Shown here: positions 9,836 through 19,056 of the stretch, piece by piece
Layout of the letters: each line of letters opens with the position of its first letter
Position numbering within the stretch: the stretch's first letter is position 1
DNA from: Winogradskyella alexanderae
Lineage (GTDB): Bacteria > Bacteroidota > Bacteroidia > Flavobacteriales > Flavobacteriaceae
Length of the DNA: 64,000 nucleotides
Reading direction: 5' to 3'
NCBI RefSeq assembly: GCF_020166335.1
Contig: NZ_JAIUJR010000001.1
Location: 682,001-746,000, forward strand
Notes under the pieces: generated by a model
What the model was told of the DNA's origin: nothing
Databases searched by the model: none
What the model saw: the letters and a program-made list of their open reading frames with translations, nothing else
Position numbers and translations under genes: made by a program

Positions 9836-11635
9836 TTATTTTATAACGAGCTTTTTAGTAACTGACGCATTGTTTTGCATAATCCTTACAATGTATAAAC
9901 CAGATTTAAGGTTAGATACATTTAGGTTATTATTTGTAATTCTTTGATTAATCACTTGCTTACCTAAAACATCAAATACCTGAACATCAATGGCTTGACT
10001 AGTTGTAGAAGTAATTGTTACACTTCCAGTATTTGTAGGGTTAGGATAAATTGAAAAATCAAATATAAATTCTTCAGTAATAGACAACAGATTTCCAGAA
10101 GGATAAGGACTAGTTGAGTTATTGTTTAATGTACCATCTAATTGTCCAGTACCACTAAAACTCCAGTTGGCCAGCACAAATGTAGAACCGTCTGGACCTG
10201 TGCCAACATTGCGGTATGCCCAACCATCTACATAATCCCATGGCTCACCAGTACCATCTACGTTTATATCACCAAAAACATCAATTACCTGTCCATTTTC
10301 AAAAAGTTCTATTGCGTCATCACCATTGATGAAGGCTGCACTTGATTCATATGGGGTAAGACTTACGCCAAAGAACGTGTTGAAATCAGCTGATTGCCCA
10401 GAACCTACTATGTAAAGCAGATCTCCGGTTAATGCTGATACCGCTGGGAATGTAAATTCCTCTCCGTCTGTTCCTCCACCATTATTGGCGCTGCCAACAC
10501 CAAAAATACTAAGATCGGCAATATCACTTAAAACTTCTATCTCAATTCCTTTAGGACTACCGTTAGTTAATACATCAAATACGCCAGAAATCTTTAGAGC
10601 ATTGGTCAATGCAGCAAAAACGGAGCCACTTAGACTTACAGTTCTATCAGTTGCTCCAGGACTGGTAACAAGTACATCCTCATTATAATTACCAATAGCA
10701 AGACCAGATATTAATCTTGTATAAATAGTTGTAGATGCAACAGTACCACCTGTTTGAGTTAATACTATAGGCGTAGTTACATATCCACTTCCAGAAGTAG
10801 TTGAAATCTCATAGTTAGTTGGTGGAGTAACAGTAATATCATCAGTAAGGTCCGCTCCCTCAACTGTAAAGGAACCCTCAGCAGATGGACCAGCATTAAA
10901 TTCATAATTTAATCCTGCCACATCTGGTCCCGCTGTGATATTTGGTGATGCCGCAAAACCGTCAACAACTCGAATATTATCCACTGCAATATCCTCGTCA
11001 CCAGAATTGAATGTAAAAGTTAATCTTATATCTAAAATAGTACCAGAGGAAATAGAAGCAACAAACTCTTGAAATGTTGATGTTATAGCAGTCCCATCGC
11101 CTGTCCCATCAAAATCAGAATCTATAGCTGGTTCAGAATTGGAAGCTCCAGTTCCTTCAACAGCAATAATCGGAGTGTAACCTCCTGCATCAACTTGAAC
11201 TTCAATAATTAAATTATCTGTTTCGTCCCAATCTTGATTTGTTCCATCATCATCTTCGGCAAGCAAAATGGCCAATGAGAGATTAGAAAAGCCATTAATA
11301 TTAATACCAGTAATTTCAAGCGTTTGAGTTGCACTTCCGCCGGATCCAGTCGCATTGGCTGCATCTAAATCCATACCGGCAAAACAAAAATCTCCATCAG
11401 TACCAGATAGTGTATAGATATTGCCAACTATTAAATCCGCAGCATCCTCCGCTGTATCATTAAGGTTGGTTCTGCCAAAAAAATCACCAAATCCATCACT
11501 GAATTCTACCTGACTTGTGGTGTATCTGGAACCATTACCATCAGTTTCAAATGACTCTTGAAAGACTGTTGTCTGTCCAAATGACAAACTACACAGTAAT
11601 AATAAACTAAAAAGTAAAAAGTAAAGTTTTTTCAT
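9836..11635 (-). CDS. Type IX-secreted protein with lamin-tail-like domain
   Basis: 599 residues. A signal peptide (ends SFGQ, about residue 20) is followed by a beta-rich region of about 200 residues with many Asp/Gly/Thr, then an Ig-like segment. A lamin-tail-like domain (about 345-490) carries the GIEIEVLSD, DAIELFENGQVIDVFGD and FVLANWSF strands. The C-terminal ~75 residues are a type A Por sorting domain (FSIYPNPTNTGSVTI, LGKQV, LKSGLYIVRI, KKLVIK). It is expected on the cell surface or released. Flavobacterial extracellular nucleases often carry this lamin-tail module, but no nuclease domain is visible here. Confidence 0.85.
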   Translation of the reverse strand: MKKLYFLLFSLLLLCSLSFGQTTVFQESFETDGNGSRYTTSQVEFSDGFGDFFGRTNLNDTAEDAADLIVGNIYTLSGTDGDFCFAGMDLDAANATGSGGSATQTLEITGININGFSNLSLAILLAEDDDGTNQDWDETDNLIIEVQVDAGGYTPIIAVEGTGASNSEPAIDSDFDGTGDGTAITSTFQEFVASISSGTILDIRLTFTFNSGDEDIAVDNIRVVDGFAASPNITAGPDVAGLNYEFNAGPSAEGSFTVEGADLTDDITVTPPTNYEISTTSGSGYVTTPIVLTQTGGTVASTTIYTRLISGLAIGNYNEDVLVTSPGATDRTVSLSGSVFAALTNALKISGVFDVLTNGSPKGIEIEVLSDIADLSIFGVGSANNGGGTDGEEFTFPAVSALTGDLLYIVGSGQSADFNTFFGVSLTPYESSAAFINGDDAIELFENGQVIDVFGDINVDGTGEPWDYVDGWAYRNVGTGPDGSTFVLANWSFSGTGQLDGTLNNNSTSPYPSGNLLSITEEFIFDFSIYPNPTNTGSVTITSTTSQAIDVQVFDVLGKQVINQRITNNNLNVSNLKSGLYIVRIMQNNASVTKKLVIK

Positions 11636-11866
11636 AATTGATTAAAAATTTAATTAGACCTTAAATATAATAACAAATGATGAGTATGAAGAATACTTTT
11701 TATCAACAAAGGTCTATTTTACAATAACATAACATAAGGGTGCCATTCCAAACTTAGCAATTAGGGAATCATATAGTTTAATGTTAGCGAATTGTTATCA
11801 ATTTATTATTATACCAATGATAAAAGAGATAAATTTTATATTTACAAAACTTAATAAACTCAAACT

Positions 11867-12553
11867 GTGAAGAAAAAGGATATTAAAATTCTCTTGGTTG
11901 ACGATGAGCCAGATATTTTAGAAATCGTTGGTTATAATTTGTCTTCCGAAGGCTATCAAGTGATTACGGGTGAAAACGGTGTTGAAGCCATAGAAAAAAC
12001 CAAGAAACACAAACCCCATCTTATAATTTTGGATGTCATGATGCCAGAAATGGATGGTATTGAAGCCTGTGAGCGAATTAGAGAATTACCGGACCAGGAC
12101 AGTACAATAATAGCTTTTCTAACAGCACGAGGCGAAGATTATTCCCAGGTTGCCGGTTTTGATGCTGGTGCAGATGATTACATTGCAAAACCAATAAAAC
12201 CCAAAGTACTTGTTAGTAAGGTAAAAGCACTTTTAAGACGATTAAAGGATACTGAAGATTCTGGGGACACCACAGTAAAAATTGGCAATCTTGTAATTTA
12301 TAAAGATGAGTATAAAATTACCATCAAAGGCAAAGAAATCACATTACCAAGAAAAGAGTTTGAATTGTTATCTTTGCTTGTAACCAAGCCCGGTAAAGTA
12401 TTTAAGCGTGAGGAAATCCTGGATAAAGTCTGGGGGAATGAAGTCGTAGTGGGAGGAAGAACGATTGACGTACATATTAGAAAACTTCGTGAAAAAATTG
12501 GCGATAAATCCTTTAAAACCGTAAAAGGCGTTGGTTACAAGTTTGTTGACTAA
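11867..12553 (+). CDS. OmpR/PhoB-family response regulator
   Basis: 228 residues from a GTG start. Receiver domain: acidic pocket DDEPD, phospho-acceptor Asp56 in LDVMMPEMDG, TAR, and Lys in AKPIKP. The C-terminal winged helix has the FELLSLL, GKVFKREEILDKVWG and RTIDVHIRKLREKIG segments. The kinase gene overlaps its stop by one base, so the two form a classical two-component operon. Domain types resemble PhoB/PhoR, but phosphate specificity cannot be shown from this window (no pst or phoU genes nearby). Confidence 0.93.
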   Translation: MKKKDIKILLVDDEPDILEIVGYNLSSEGYQVITGENGVEAIEKTKKHKPHLIILDVMMPEMDGIEACERIRELPDQDSTIIAFLTARGEDYSQVAGFDAGADDYIAKPIKPKVLVSKVKALLRRLKDTEDSGDTTVKIGNLVIYKDEYKITIKGKEITLPRKEFELLSLLVTKPGKVFKREEILDKVWGNEVVVGGRTIDVHIRKLREKIGDKSFKTVKGVGYKFVD

Positions 12554-13596
12554 TGCAAAAAAGTAACTTAAAGAATACTTATAAATTCGCTATAAGAACA
12601 TCGCTCTACGTGACGGTGTTTACCACACTCCTAGTGAGTGTTTTTTTATGGTATTATCATAGTTTTAGTTGGCACTTAATTTATTTTGTACCAGTTTGTT
12701 ATATTCTATGCTTCATTATTATCCAATATCGAGTTGAGCGTTTTATCTACAGAAGAGTTAAAAAAATATATGATGACTTAACACTTCTCGAGTCGACTAG
12801 CCTGAGACAACAGCCCATAACAACAGATATGGGTACACTGACAAAAGAAATTGATAAATATGCCAAGGATAAAAAACTCGAAATTGAAACACTTAAGGTA
12901 AGGGAGGAATACAGAAAAGAGTTTATGGGTAATGTGTCTCATGAGTTAAAGACACCTTTATTTACTGTACAAGGTTATATTCTCACGCTTTTAGACGGAG
13001 CAATGAATGATGAAAAACTTAGGAAAAAGTATTTAACAAGAGCTAGTAAGGGTGTAGAGCGACTCATATACATCATTAAGGATTTAGACATGATTACCAA
13101 GCTAGAGGTTGGAGATTTAAGGCTAAATAAGGAGATTTTTGACATAGTTGCTGTTGTTAAAAGTGTTTTTGACCTATTTGAGATGAAGGCTGCCAAAAAG
13201 AAAATTACCCTGACCTTTGATATGGATTACAACGATCCTATAATGGTTAATGGTGATAAGGAGCGCATTCAACAAGTATTAACCAACCTTATTGTTAATT
13301 CCATTAAATACGGTCACGAGAAAGGAACTACAGAAGTAAGCATTGAAAATCTAATTAAAAATAAAGTTATTGTCCGTGTAACCGATAATGGCGAAGGTAT
13401 TGACGAGAAAGATTTACCTCGTTTGTTTGAGCGTTTCTACAGAGTTGACAAAAGTGGTTCCCGTAAAGAAGGTGGCTCAGGTCTTGGGCTCTCAATTGTT
13501 AAGCATATTATTGAGGCGCATGAAGAGAGAATATATGTAGAAAGTCAACTAGGTGTGGGTAGTGAATTCTCATTCACATTAGAAAAGGCTGAATAA
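12553..13596 (+). CDS. Membrane sensor histidine kinase (PhoR-like)
   Basis: 347 residues. Two transmembrane segments lie in the first ~65 residues with almost no periplasmic part between them, suggesting sensing in or near the membrane. HisKA dimerisation domain with His130 in NVSHELKTPL; HATPase with N-box NLIVNSIKYG, G1 DNGEGID and G2 GSGLGLSIVKHI. It partners the response regulator directly upstream (1-nt overlap). Its 3' end overlaps the convergent glycosyltransferase by 18 bp. Confidence 0.93.
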   Translation: MQKSNLKNTYKFAIRTSLYVTVFTTLLVSVFLWYYHSFSWHLIYFVPVCYILCFIIIQYRVERFIYRRVKKIYDDLTLLESTSLRQQPITTDMGTLTKEIDKYAKDKKLEIETLKVREEYRKEFMGNVSHELKTPLFTVQGYILTLLDGAMNDEKLRKKYLTRASKGVERLIYIIKDLDMITKLEVGDLRLNKEIFDIVAVVKSVFDLFEMKAAKKKITLTFDMDYNDPIMVNGDKERIQQVLTNLIVNSIKYGHEKGTTEVSIENLIKNKVIVRVTDNGEGIDEKDLPRLFERFYRVDKSGSRKEGGSGLGLSIVKHIIEAHEERIYVESQLGVGSEFSFTLEKAE

Positions 13597-14637
13597 TTTC
13601 CTGTAATTTATTTCAAACGCATCTGTTTTGAATCCTGTAAAATCAGAAACCGTATTTAGCATTTCAATTTTAAAATTATCTTGATGACTATAGGGCGTAA
13701 TGCCTTTTGCGTATAATATTTTAGCTAAATATTCTTGTTCAAATTGCCCAGGTGTTGGAATAAAAAATGCTCGCTTTTGTAACTTCGCCAAATCCATTAT
13801 GGTGGTATAACCGGATCTGCTTAGTACAAGGTCACTTTTATTTATAGCATCTTCAAGTTCACCACTGGTCATGTAGTTATAAATGGTTATATTATTTTGA
13901 ACATCTTTCTGTTGTTGTGCTTCGAACTTACCTCTAACAAAAATTACTTTACCTGTGTAAGATTCAAGATCTTTAAGTAGTTTATTTTCAAGATATGTAC
14001 GTTGTGGTTCTGGCCCTGAGAGCAATACCATTAAATTGAAGGTTGGTTTATGATAAGTATTGTTAAACCTACTTAAAGGGCCAATATATTTTACATTTAT
14101 TTTGTCAAACTTACAATGGCCTAATGCACCGCTTAGATTATTTTCACCTCCATGATCGGGTACCCAACACTCATCAAATTTCGAAATTATTTTTTGATGT
14201 AATTTGGTGCTTAACCAAGTTGTATTACCACTTAAAACCTTCAATTGATGGGTAATAAAAACTGAAGGCACATCTTTGTGTCTCACTCCAAATCTGTTGT
14301 CTGAGATAATACCTGAAATATTTTCGGATTCAACAAATTCCTTAATTGCTTTTTTTTCGTTTTTGATTGTTTTTAAAAGATGCGGGGAATCTTTTATTAG
14401 TTTTCTTTTAAAATTACTTCCTTTTTTGGAGTAAGTAATGTTATAGGATGGCAACTCAAAGTGCTTTTGTCTAGGAAATTCTTTCCTTAATAAAGTCAAA
14501 GCTTCACCATCACTTGCAATAATTGGTTCGTACTTATTTTGAATTAGGGCATTGACAATTGGGATGCATCTTGTGGCATGTCCAAGTCCCCAATTTAATG
14601 GCGCTATTAGTATTTTTTTTGTTGTTTTAGAATCCAA
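13579..14637 (-). CDS. MurG-like glycosyltransferase
   Basis: 352 residues, cytosolic. N-terminal lobe LIAPLNWGLGHATRCIPI is typical of the MurG/GT28-related group; the C-terminal nucleotide-sugar lobe contains SRSGYTTIMDLAKL and IPTPGQFEQEYLA. It resembles the glycosyltransferase family of archaeal MJ1255 type rather than true MurG. Acceptor unknown. Monocistronic, tail-to-tail with the kinase gene. Confidence 0.82.
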   Translation of the reverse strand: MDSKTTKKILIAPLNWGLGHATRCIPIVNALIQNKYEPIIASDGEALTLLRKEFPRQKHFELPSYNITYSKKGSNFKRKLIKDSPHLLKTIKNEKKAIKEFVESENISGIISDNRFGVRHKDVPSVFITHQLKVLSGNTTWLSTKLHQKIISKFDECWVPDHGGENNLSGALGHCKFDKINVKYIGPLSRFNNTYHKPTFNLMVLLSGPEPQRTYLENKLLKDLESYTGKVIFVRGKFEAQQQKDVQNNITIYNYMTSGELEDAINKSDLVLSRSGYTTIMDLAKLQKRAFFIPTPGQFEQEYLAKILYAKGITPYSHQDNFKIEMLNTVSDFTGFKTDAFEINYRKLFSLF

Positions 14638-14679
14638 TTATTTTCAAATTATAAATTAGTACGAAACAACTCCAGTTTG

Positions 14680-14687
14680 CAAAGATA
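14680..14687 (-). promoter_or_regulatory. Probable -7 box of the MurG-like gene
   Basis: TATCTTTG on the minus strand, 43 nt before the start codon at 14637. No clear -33 TTG. Confidence 0.45.
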
Positions 14688-14738
14688 AACCTAAAATGTT
14701 TCCTTAATTTTACGGCAGTATTAAACTACTGGATTAAA

Positions 14739-15413
14739 GTGGGAAGTAAAAATAAACTTAAACGATTTAAAGAAAACGAAACGTTTCCAAATGTGTTTCA
14801 GCCTTCTCGTGACGAATTATTACAAGGTCTATTTGAGTATAAAGGAAAGTGGAGAGAAAAGATATTTAAGAATGACAAACCCATTGTACTTGAACTTGGT
14901 TGCGGGAAAGGCGAATATACTGTCGGATTGGCAACAAACGATACATCAAAGAATTACATAGGAATTGACATTAAAGGAGCTCGATTTTGGCGCGGTGCAA
15001 AGACAGCAATGGAGGAAAATTTAGATAATGTTGCTTTTTTACGAATACAAATTGAGTTAATTGAATATGCTTTTGCAAAACATGAAATAGACGAAATATG
15101 GATTACTTTTCCAGATCCTCAAATAAAGTATAAACGCACAAAGCATCGGCTTACAAACTTGGATTTTTTGAAACGATACAATAAGGTACTTAAGCCAGAA
15201 GGAATTATTCACTTAAAAACAGACAGTGAGTTTATGCATGGCTATACCTTAGGGTTGCTTCATGGTCGTGGTTACGACGTGTTGTATGCAAATCATAATG
15301 TTTATAAATTAGAAGGAAGTCCTGAGGAAGTTACTGGGATTCAGACTTTTTATGAAAGCCAGTATTTAGAACAAGACAAAGCAATTACGTATATTAGATT
15401 TAAAATCAACTAA
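14739..15413 (+). CDS. trmB: tRNA (guanine-N7-)-methyltransferase
   Basis: 224 residues, GTG start. SAM-dependent enzyme that methylates G46 of tRNAs. Motifs: VLELGCGKGEYTVGLA (SAM loop), NYIGIDIKGARFWRGAKTA, and the family hallmark WITFPDPQIKYKRTKHRLT. First gene of a three-gene run with the LysE-type exporter (3-nt gap) and the alkyltransferase-like gene. Confidence 0.95.
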   Translation: MGSKNKLKRFKENETFPNVFQPSRDELLQGLFEYKGKWREKIFKNDKPIVLELGCGKGEYTVGLATNDTSKNYIGIDIKGARFWRGAKTAMEENLDNVAFLRIQIELIEYAFAKHEIDEIWITFPDPQIKYKRTKHRLTNLDFLKRYNKVLKPEGIIHLKTDSEFMHGYTLGLLHGRGYDVLYANHNVYKLEGSPEEVTGIQTFYESQYLEQDKAITYIRFKIN

Positions 15414-15416
15414 AAT

Positions 15417-16046
15417 TTGAGTATTACCGTTGTTTTTTTCCTCGGGCTTTTCGTAGCATTAATTGGTGTAGTACCGCCTGGGCTTCTAAACATGACAGCT
15501 GCAAGAATAAGTTTAAAAGAGGGGCCAGGTAGAGGGATCACTTTTTCTTCAGGCGTTTGTTTAATCGTTTTTATACAAACTTATATCGCAGCAATTTTTG
15601 CGAGATATTTATCCAATAGACCTGATATTGTCGAAATTTTGCAGCGAGTTGCTTTTGTCATATTTGTTCTGATTACAGTTTACTTTTTGGTAATTGCCAA
15701 AAACCAAAAAGAATCGAAAATAAATCCAGATATTCGAAGTAAAAAAAGTCGTTTTTTTCATGGTATGTTTTTGTCGGCCTTAAATGTATTCCCAATACCA
15801 TACCAAGCATACATGACAATAACATTAGCTTCTTTTGGTTGGATGAATTTTGAACGTCTAAGTATAATTACATACGTTACAGGAGCTGCAATGGGAACCT
15901 TTGTGATGCTGTATTTTTACATCTTCTTTTTTGACAAGATTAAAGACAGATCGTTTACCTCACAAAAAAGCATGAATTATAGTATCGGTATCATTACAGG
16001 TATTGTTGCTCTTATTACCTTCATTAATATTTTAAAGGAGTTGTAA
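15417..16046 (+). CDS. LysE-family translocator
   Basis: 209 residues, TTG start, about six transmembrane helices. The N-terminal FFLGLFVALIGVVPPGLLN with the double proline is characteristic of LysE/RhtB-type exporters, which export amino acids or related metabolites by proton antiport. Substrate unknown. It overlaps the next gene by one base (TAATG), so translation is probably coupled. Confidence 0.85.
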   Translation: MSITVVFFLGLFVALIGVVPPGLLNMTAARISLKEGPGRGITFSSGVCLIVFIQTYIAAIFARYLSNRPDIVEILQRVAFVIFVLITVYFLVIAKNQKESKINPDIRSKKSRFFHGMFLSALNVFPIPYQAYMTITLASFGWMNFERLSIITYVTGAAMGTFVMLYFYIFFFDKIKDRSFTSQKSMNYSIGIITGIVALITFINILKEL

Positions 16047-16378
16047 TGAAGCCGGAAACTTTAGGTTTTTTTGAAAAGGTATATGATGTTGTAAGAGAAA
16101 TCCCCTATGGTAGGGTAACAAGCTACGGCGCCATTGCTAAGTATCTAGGCGCCATAAAAAGTGCCCGAATTGTAGGTTATGCCATGAACGCCTCACATAC
16201 CAAAGATGTTCCGGCTCATCGTGTGGTTAATAGAAATGGTCTTTTAACAGGTAAGCATCATTTTGAAGGGAGCAACTTAATGCAACAGCTTTTAGAAAAT
16301 GAAGGTGTTTTGGTAGAGGAAAATCAAATTCAAAATTTTAAAGCAATTTTTTGGGATCCTTCCAAGGAACTTAACTGA
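16046..16378 (+). CDS. Alkyltransferase-like (ATL) protein, MGMT family without the active Cys
   Basis: 110 residues. The DNA-binding half of O6-alkylguanine-DNA alkyltransferases: IPYGRVTSYGAIAKYLG helix-turn-helix and GYAMNAS. The methyl-accepting motif PCHR is PAHRVV here, so the nucleophilic Cys is Ala and alkyl transfer is impossible. ATL proteins bind alkylated bases and hand them to nucleotide excision repair; that role is inferred from the family. Last gene of the trmB run. Confidence 0.88.
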   Translation: MKPETLGFFEKVYDVVREIPYGRVTSYGAIAKYLGAIKSARIVGYAMNASHTKDVPAHRVVNRNGLLTGKHHFEGSNLMQQLLENEGVLVEENQIQNFKAIFWDPSKELN

Positions 16379-16455
16379 TATTCTGGTTATTATCAAATTA
16401 AATCCTACTATTATTCATTTCAATTTAAGGGTTAAAGAATCTAAACTTTTCGCAG

Positions 16456-16463
16456 TATCTTTG
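16456..16463 (+). promoter_or_regulatory. Probable -7 box of the mrp operon
   Basis: TATCTTTG, about 25 nt before the GTG at 16488. The best upstream element is TTA at 16432 with a 21-nt spacer. Confidence 0.5.
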
Positions 16464-16487
16464 CATTTAGATTAAATCTAGATAACA

Positions 16488-17627
16488 GTGAAACTTAACA
16501 AACAAGATATCATTAATGCTCTGAAAACTATTACGGTTCCTGGAGAAGGGGAGAATATGATTGATAGCGGAGCAGTAACCAACGTTGTAACCTTTGCAGA
16601 TGAGGTTATTGTAGATATAACCATAAAGAATCCAAGTTTACAGGCTAAAAAGAAAACTGAGGTAGAAATTCTTCAGACCATTCATAAACAGGTATATGAG
16701 AAGGCTAAGATTAAGGTAAATCTCAAGGTTGATGCGCCTACAAAAGCACCAGTAAATGAAATAAAGGGAAAGCCAATACCAGGTATTCAGAATATAATTG
16801 CAGTTGCATCTGGTAAAGGTGGCGTAGGAAAATCTACAGTAACAGCTAATTTAGCTGTCTCATTAGCAAAAATGGGTTTTAAGGTTGGTGTGTTAGATGC
16901 CGATATTTACGGACCTTCCATACCTATAATGTTTGATGTTATTTCAGAACGACCGCTGTCAGTTGCAGTTGATGGGAAGTCTAAAATGAAACCCATCGAA
17001 AATTATGGCGTGAAAATATTGTCTATAGGATTTTTTACAAAACCTGATCAGGCTGTGATTTGGAGAGGGCCAATGGCATCCAAAGCTCTTAATCAAATGA
17101 TCTTTGATGCTGCTTGGGGTGAATTAGACTTTTTGCTGATTGACCTGCCTCCTGGAACCGGAGACATTCACTTAAGTATAATGCAGGCCTTACCAATTAC
17201 TGGAGCTGTGGTAGTCAGTACGCCTCAGAACGTTGCACTTGCAGATGCAAGAAAAGGTGTAGCAATGTTTCAACAAGATACGATTAACGTACCAGTTTTA
17301 GGTATTGTTGAAAACATGGCTTATTTTACTCCTGAAGAACTGCCAGAAAACAAATATTATATTTTTGGTGAAGGTGGCGCAAAATATTTAGCAGAAGACT
17401 TAGAAGTGCCATTTTTAGGCGAAGTGCCAATAGTTCAAAGTATTAGGGAAGCGGGTGATGTTGGTAGACCTGCGGCATTACAAACGGCAACGCCAGTAGA
17501 GGAAGCTTTTGAATCAATTACTAGGGAAATGGTACAACAAGTAGTTTATAGAAATGAAGCACTACCTGCTACAGAAGCAATTAAGATCACAACAATGGCG
17601 GGTTGTTCTGCTGTTAAAAAGAAATAA
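16488..17627 (+). CDS. mrp: Mrp/NBP35-family Fe-S carrier ATPase
   Basis: 379 residues, GTG start. N-terminal MIP18/DUF59-type domain (about 1-85), then a P-loop ATPase with deviant Walker A GKGGVGKSTVTANLA and DLPPGTGDIHL. Proteins of this family bind and deliver 4Fe-4S clusters. The usual CxxC near the C-terminus is not obvious; only one Cys is seen there (AGCSAVKKK). It abuts the NifU-like gene with no gap, supporting a role in Fe-S assembly. Confidence 0.9.
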   Translation: MKLNKQDIINALKTITVPGEGENMIDSGAVTNVVTFADEVIVDITIKNPSLQAKKKTEVEILQTIHKQVYEKAKIKVNLKVDAPTKAPVNEIKGKPIPGIQNIIAVASGKGGVGKSTVTANLAVSLAKMGFKVGVLDADIYGPSIPIMFDVISERPLSVAVDGKSKMKPIENYGVKILSIGFFTKPDQAVIWRGPMASKALNQMIFDAAWGELDFLLIDLPPGTGDIHLSIMQALPITGAVVVSTPQNVALADARKGVAMFQQDTINVPVLGIVENMAYFTPEELPENKYYIFGEGGAKYLAEDLEVPFLGEVPIVQSIREAGDVGRPAALQTATPVEEAFESITREMVQQVVYRNEALPATEAIKITTMAGCSAVKKK

Positions 17628-17867
17628 ATGAACTCAGAAGAATTAATATTAAATGTTGAAAAGGCACTAGATGAAATCCGTCCTTTTTTGCAAAGCGATG
17701 GTGGCGATATCAATTTACTTTCTATAGAAGAGGGTAAATTTGTTAAAGTACAACTTGTTGGGGCTTGTACGGCTTGCAGTGTTAACCAAATGACATTGAA
17801 ATCGGGCGTAGAAATGACTATAAAAAAATACGCACCACAAATTGAACGAGTGATTAATGTAGAGTAA
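17628..17867 (+). CDS. NifU C-terminal-domain Fe-S scaffold protein
   Basis: 79 residues. Nfu-type domain with the cluster-binding CTACSVNQ (CxxC) and the DGGDINLL segment. Small cytosolic cluster scaffold or carrier. Starts at the base after the mrp stop. A ferredoxin-NADP reductase-type gene follows after 64 nt. Confidence 0.92.
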   Translation: MNSEELILNVEKALDEIRPFLQSDGGDINLLSIEEGKFVKVQLVGACTACSVNQMTLKSGVEMTIKKYAPQIERVINVE

Positions 17868-17931
17868 TAATGTGCAAAAAGCCACATTAAAATGAAATTG
17901 CAGTATCTGTATTGCATCCAATTCTTAATTC

Positions 17932-18987
17932 ATGATTACAACTGATATACTAATTATAGGAGCTGGTCCTACGGGATTGTTTACGGTTTTTGAAGCAGGT
18001 TTGTTAAAACTGAGATGTCATCTTATTGATGCGCTACCACAACCTGGAGGGCAATGTTCTGAATTGTACCCTAAAAAGCCTATTTATGATATTCCTGCTT
18101 ATCCAGAGATTCTAGCAGGTGATTTAACAGATAAACTTCTTGAGCAATGCAAGCAATTTGAGCCAGGATTTACTCTGGGTGAACGTGCCGATACTATTGA
18201 AAAGCAAGATGATGGTAGTTTTGTTGTTACTACCAATAAGGGTACCAAGCATAAGGCACCTGTTGTAGCTATTGCCGGTGGCCTTGGAAGTTTTGAACCT
18301 AGAAAACCATTGATTGACAATATTGCAGCATATGAAGATTGTGGGGTTGAATATATGATTAAAGAACCAGAGATGTATCGTGACAAAAACGTAGTCATTG
18401 CTGGTGGTGGTGATTCAGCTTTAGATTGGAGTATTTTCTTAGCCGATGTAGCAAAATCTGTAACTCTTGTTCATAGGCGTAATGAGTTTAGAGGTCATTT
18501 AGATTCAGTAGAGAAAGTACAGGAATTAAAAAATCTTGGGAAAATAGATTTAATAACTCCAGCTGAGGTTACTGCAATACATGGAAAAGGCAAGGTAGAA
18601 AGTGTTGATATAACCAAAATAGATGAAGAACCTGTTTTAATTGAAACAGATCATTTTATTCCATTATTTGGGCTATCTCCCAAACTGGGTCCTATTGCAA
18701 CTTGGGGTCTAGAGATTGAAAAGAATGCTATTAAAGTTAATAATGCCTTAGATTATCAAACTAATATTCCAGGCATTTTCGCTATCGGTGATGTTAATAC
18801 TTATCCAGGAAAGCTAAAACTTATTCTTTGTGGTTTTCATGAAGCAACCTTAATGTGTCAAGCAGCGTTTCAAATTATTAACCCAGGCAAAAAAAACGTT
18901 TTAAAGTATACTACAGTGACTGGTGTAGATGGATTTGACGGAACTCGTAAAGAAGCACCAAAACAGGTTGTAAAAACAATAAATTAA
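17932..18987 (+). CDS. Ferredoxin--NADP reductase, thioredoxin-reductase-like type
   Basis: 351 residues. FAD-binding GAGPTGLFTVFEAGL, then QPGGQCSELYP, and the NADP-binding VIAGGGDSALDWSIFLADV. The redox CxxC of thioredoxin reductase is absent, which places it in the ferredoxin/flavodoxin-NADP reductase group of Bacillus YumC/Chlorobium type. C-terminal FAD segment IFAIGDVNTYPGKLKLI. It would exchange electrons between ferredoxin and NADPH, which fits the ferredoxin-dependent genes just downstream. Confidence 0.88.
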   Translation: MITTDILIIGAGPTGLFTVFEAGLLKLRCHLIDALPQPGGQCSELYPKKPIYDIPAYPEILAGDLTDKLLEQCKQFEPGFTLGERADTIEKQDDGSFVVTTNKGTKHKAPVVAIAGGLGSFEPRKPLIDNIAAYEDCGVEYMIKEPEMYRDKNVVIAGGGDSALDWSIFLADVAKSVTLVHRRNEFRGHLDSVEKVQELKNLGKIDLITPAEVTAIHGKGKVESVDITKIDEEPVLIETDHFIPLFGLSPKLGPIATWGLEIEKNAIKVNNALDYQTNIPGIFAIGDVNTYPGKLKLILCGFHEATLMCQAAFQIINPGKKNVLKYTTVTGVDGFDGTRKEAPKQVVKTIN

Positions 18988-19002
18988 TTTTAGTATATAT
19001 AA

Positions 19003-19037
19003 AAGAACAGCTATCTCACAAAAAGATAGCTGTTCTT
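19003..19037. terminator. Bidirectional terminator between the FNR-type gene and nifJ
   Basis: 14-bp perfect inverted repeat (AAGAACAGCTATCT) with a 7-nt loop between convergent stops at 18987 and 19057. T-rich on both exits. Confidence 0.8.
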
Positions 19038-19056
19038 GTTTACATCAAATTTAAAT

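Noticed and set aside
7375-14637. LuxE-like enzyme, epimerase and MurG-like transferase as one biosynthetic cluster
   Set aside because: They are on separate transcripts with terminators and unrelated housekeeping genes between them.
16046-16378. Active O6-methylguanine-DNA methyltransferase
   Set aside because: The acceptor cysteine is replaced by alanine.
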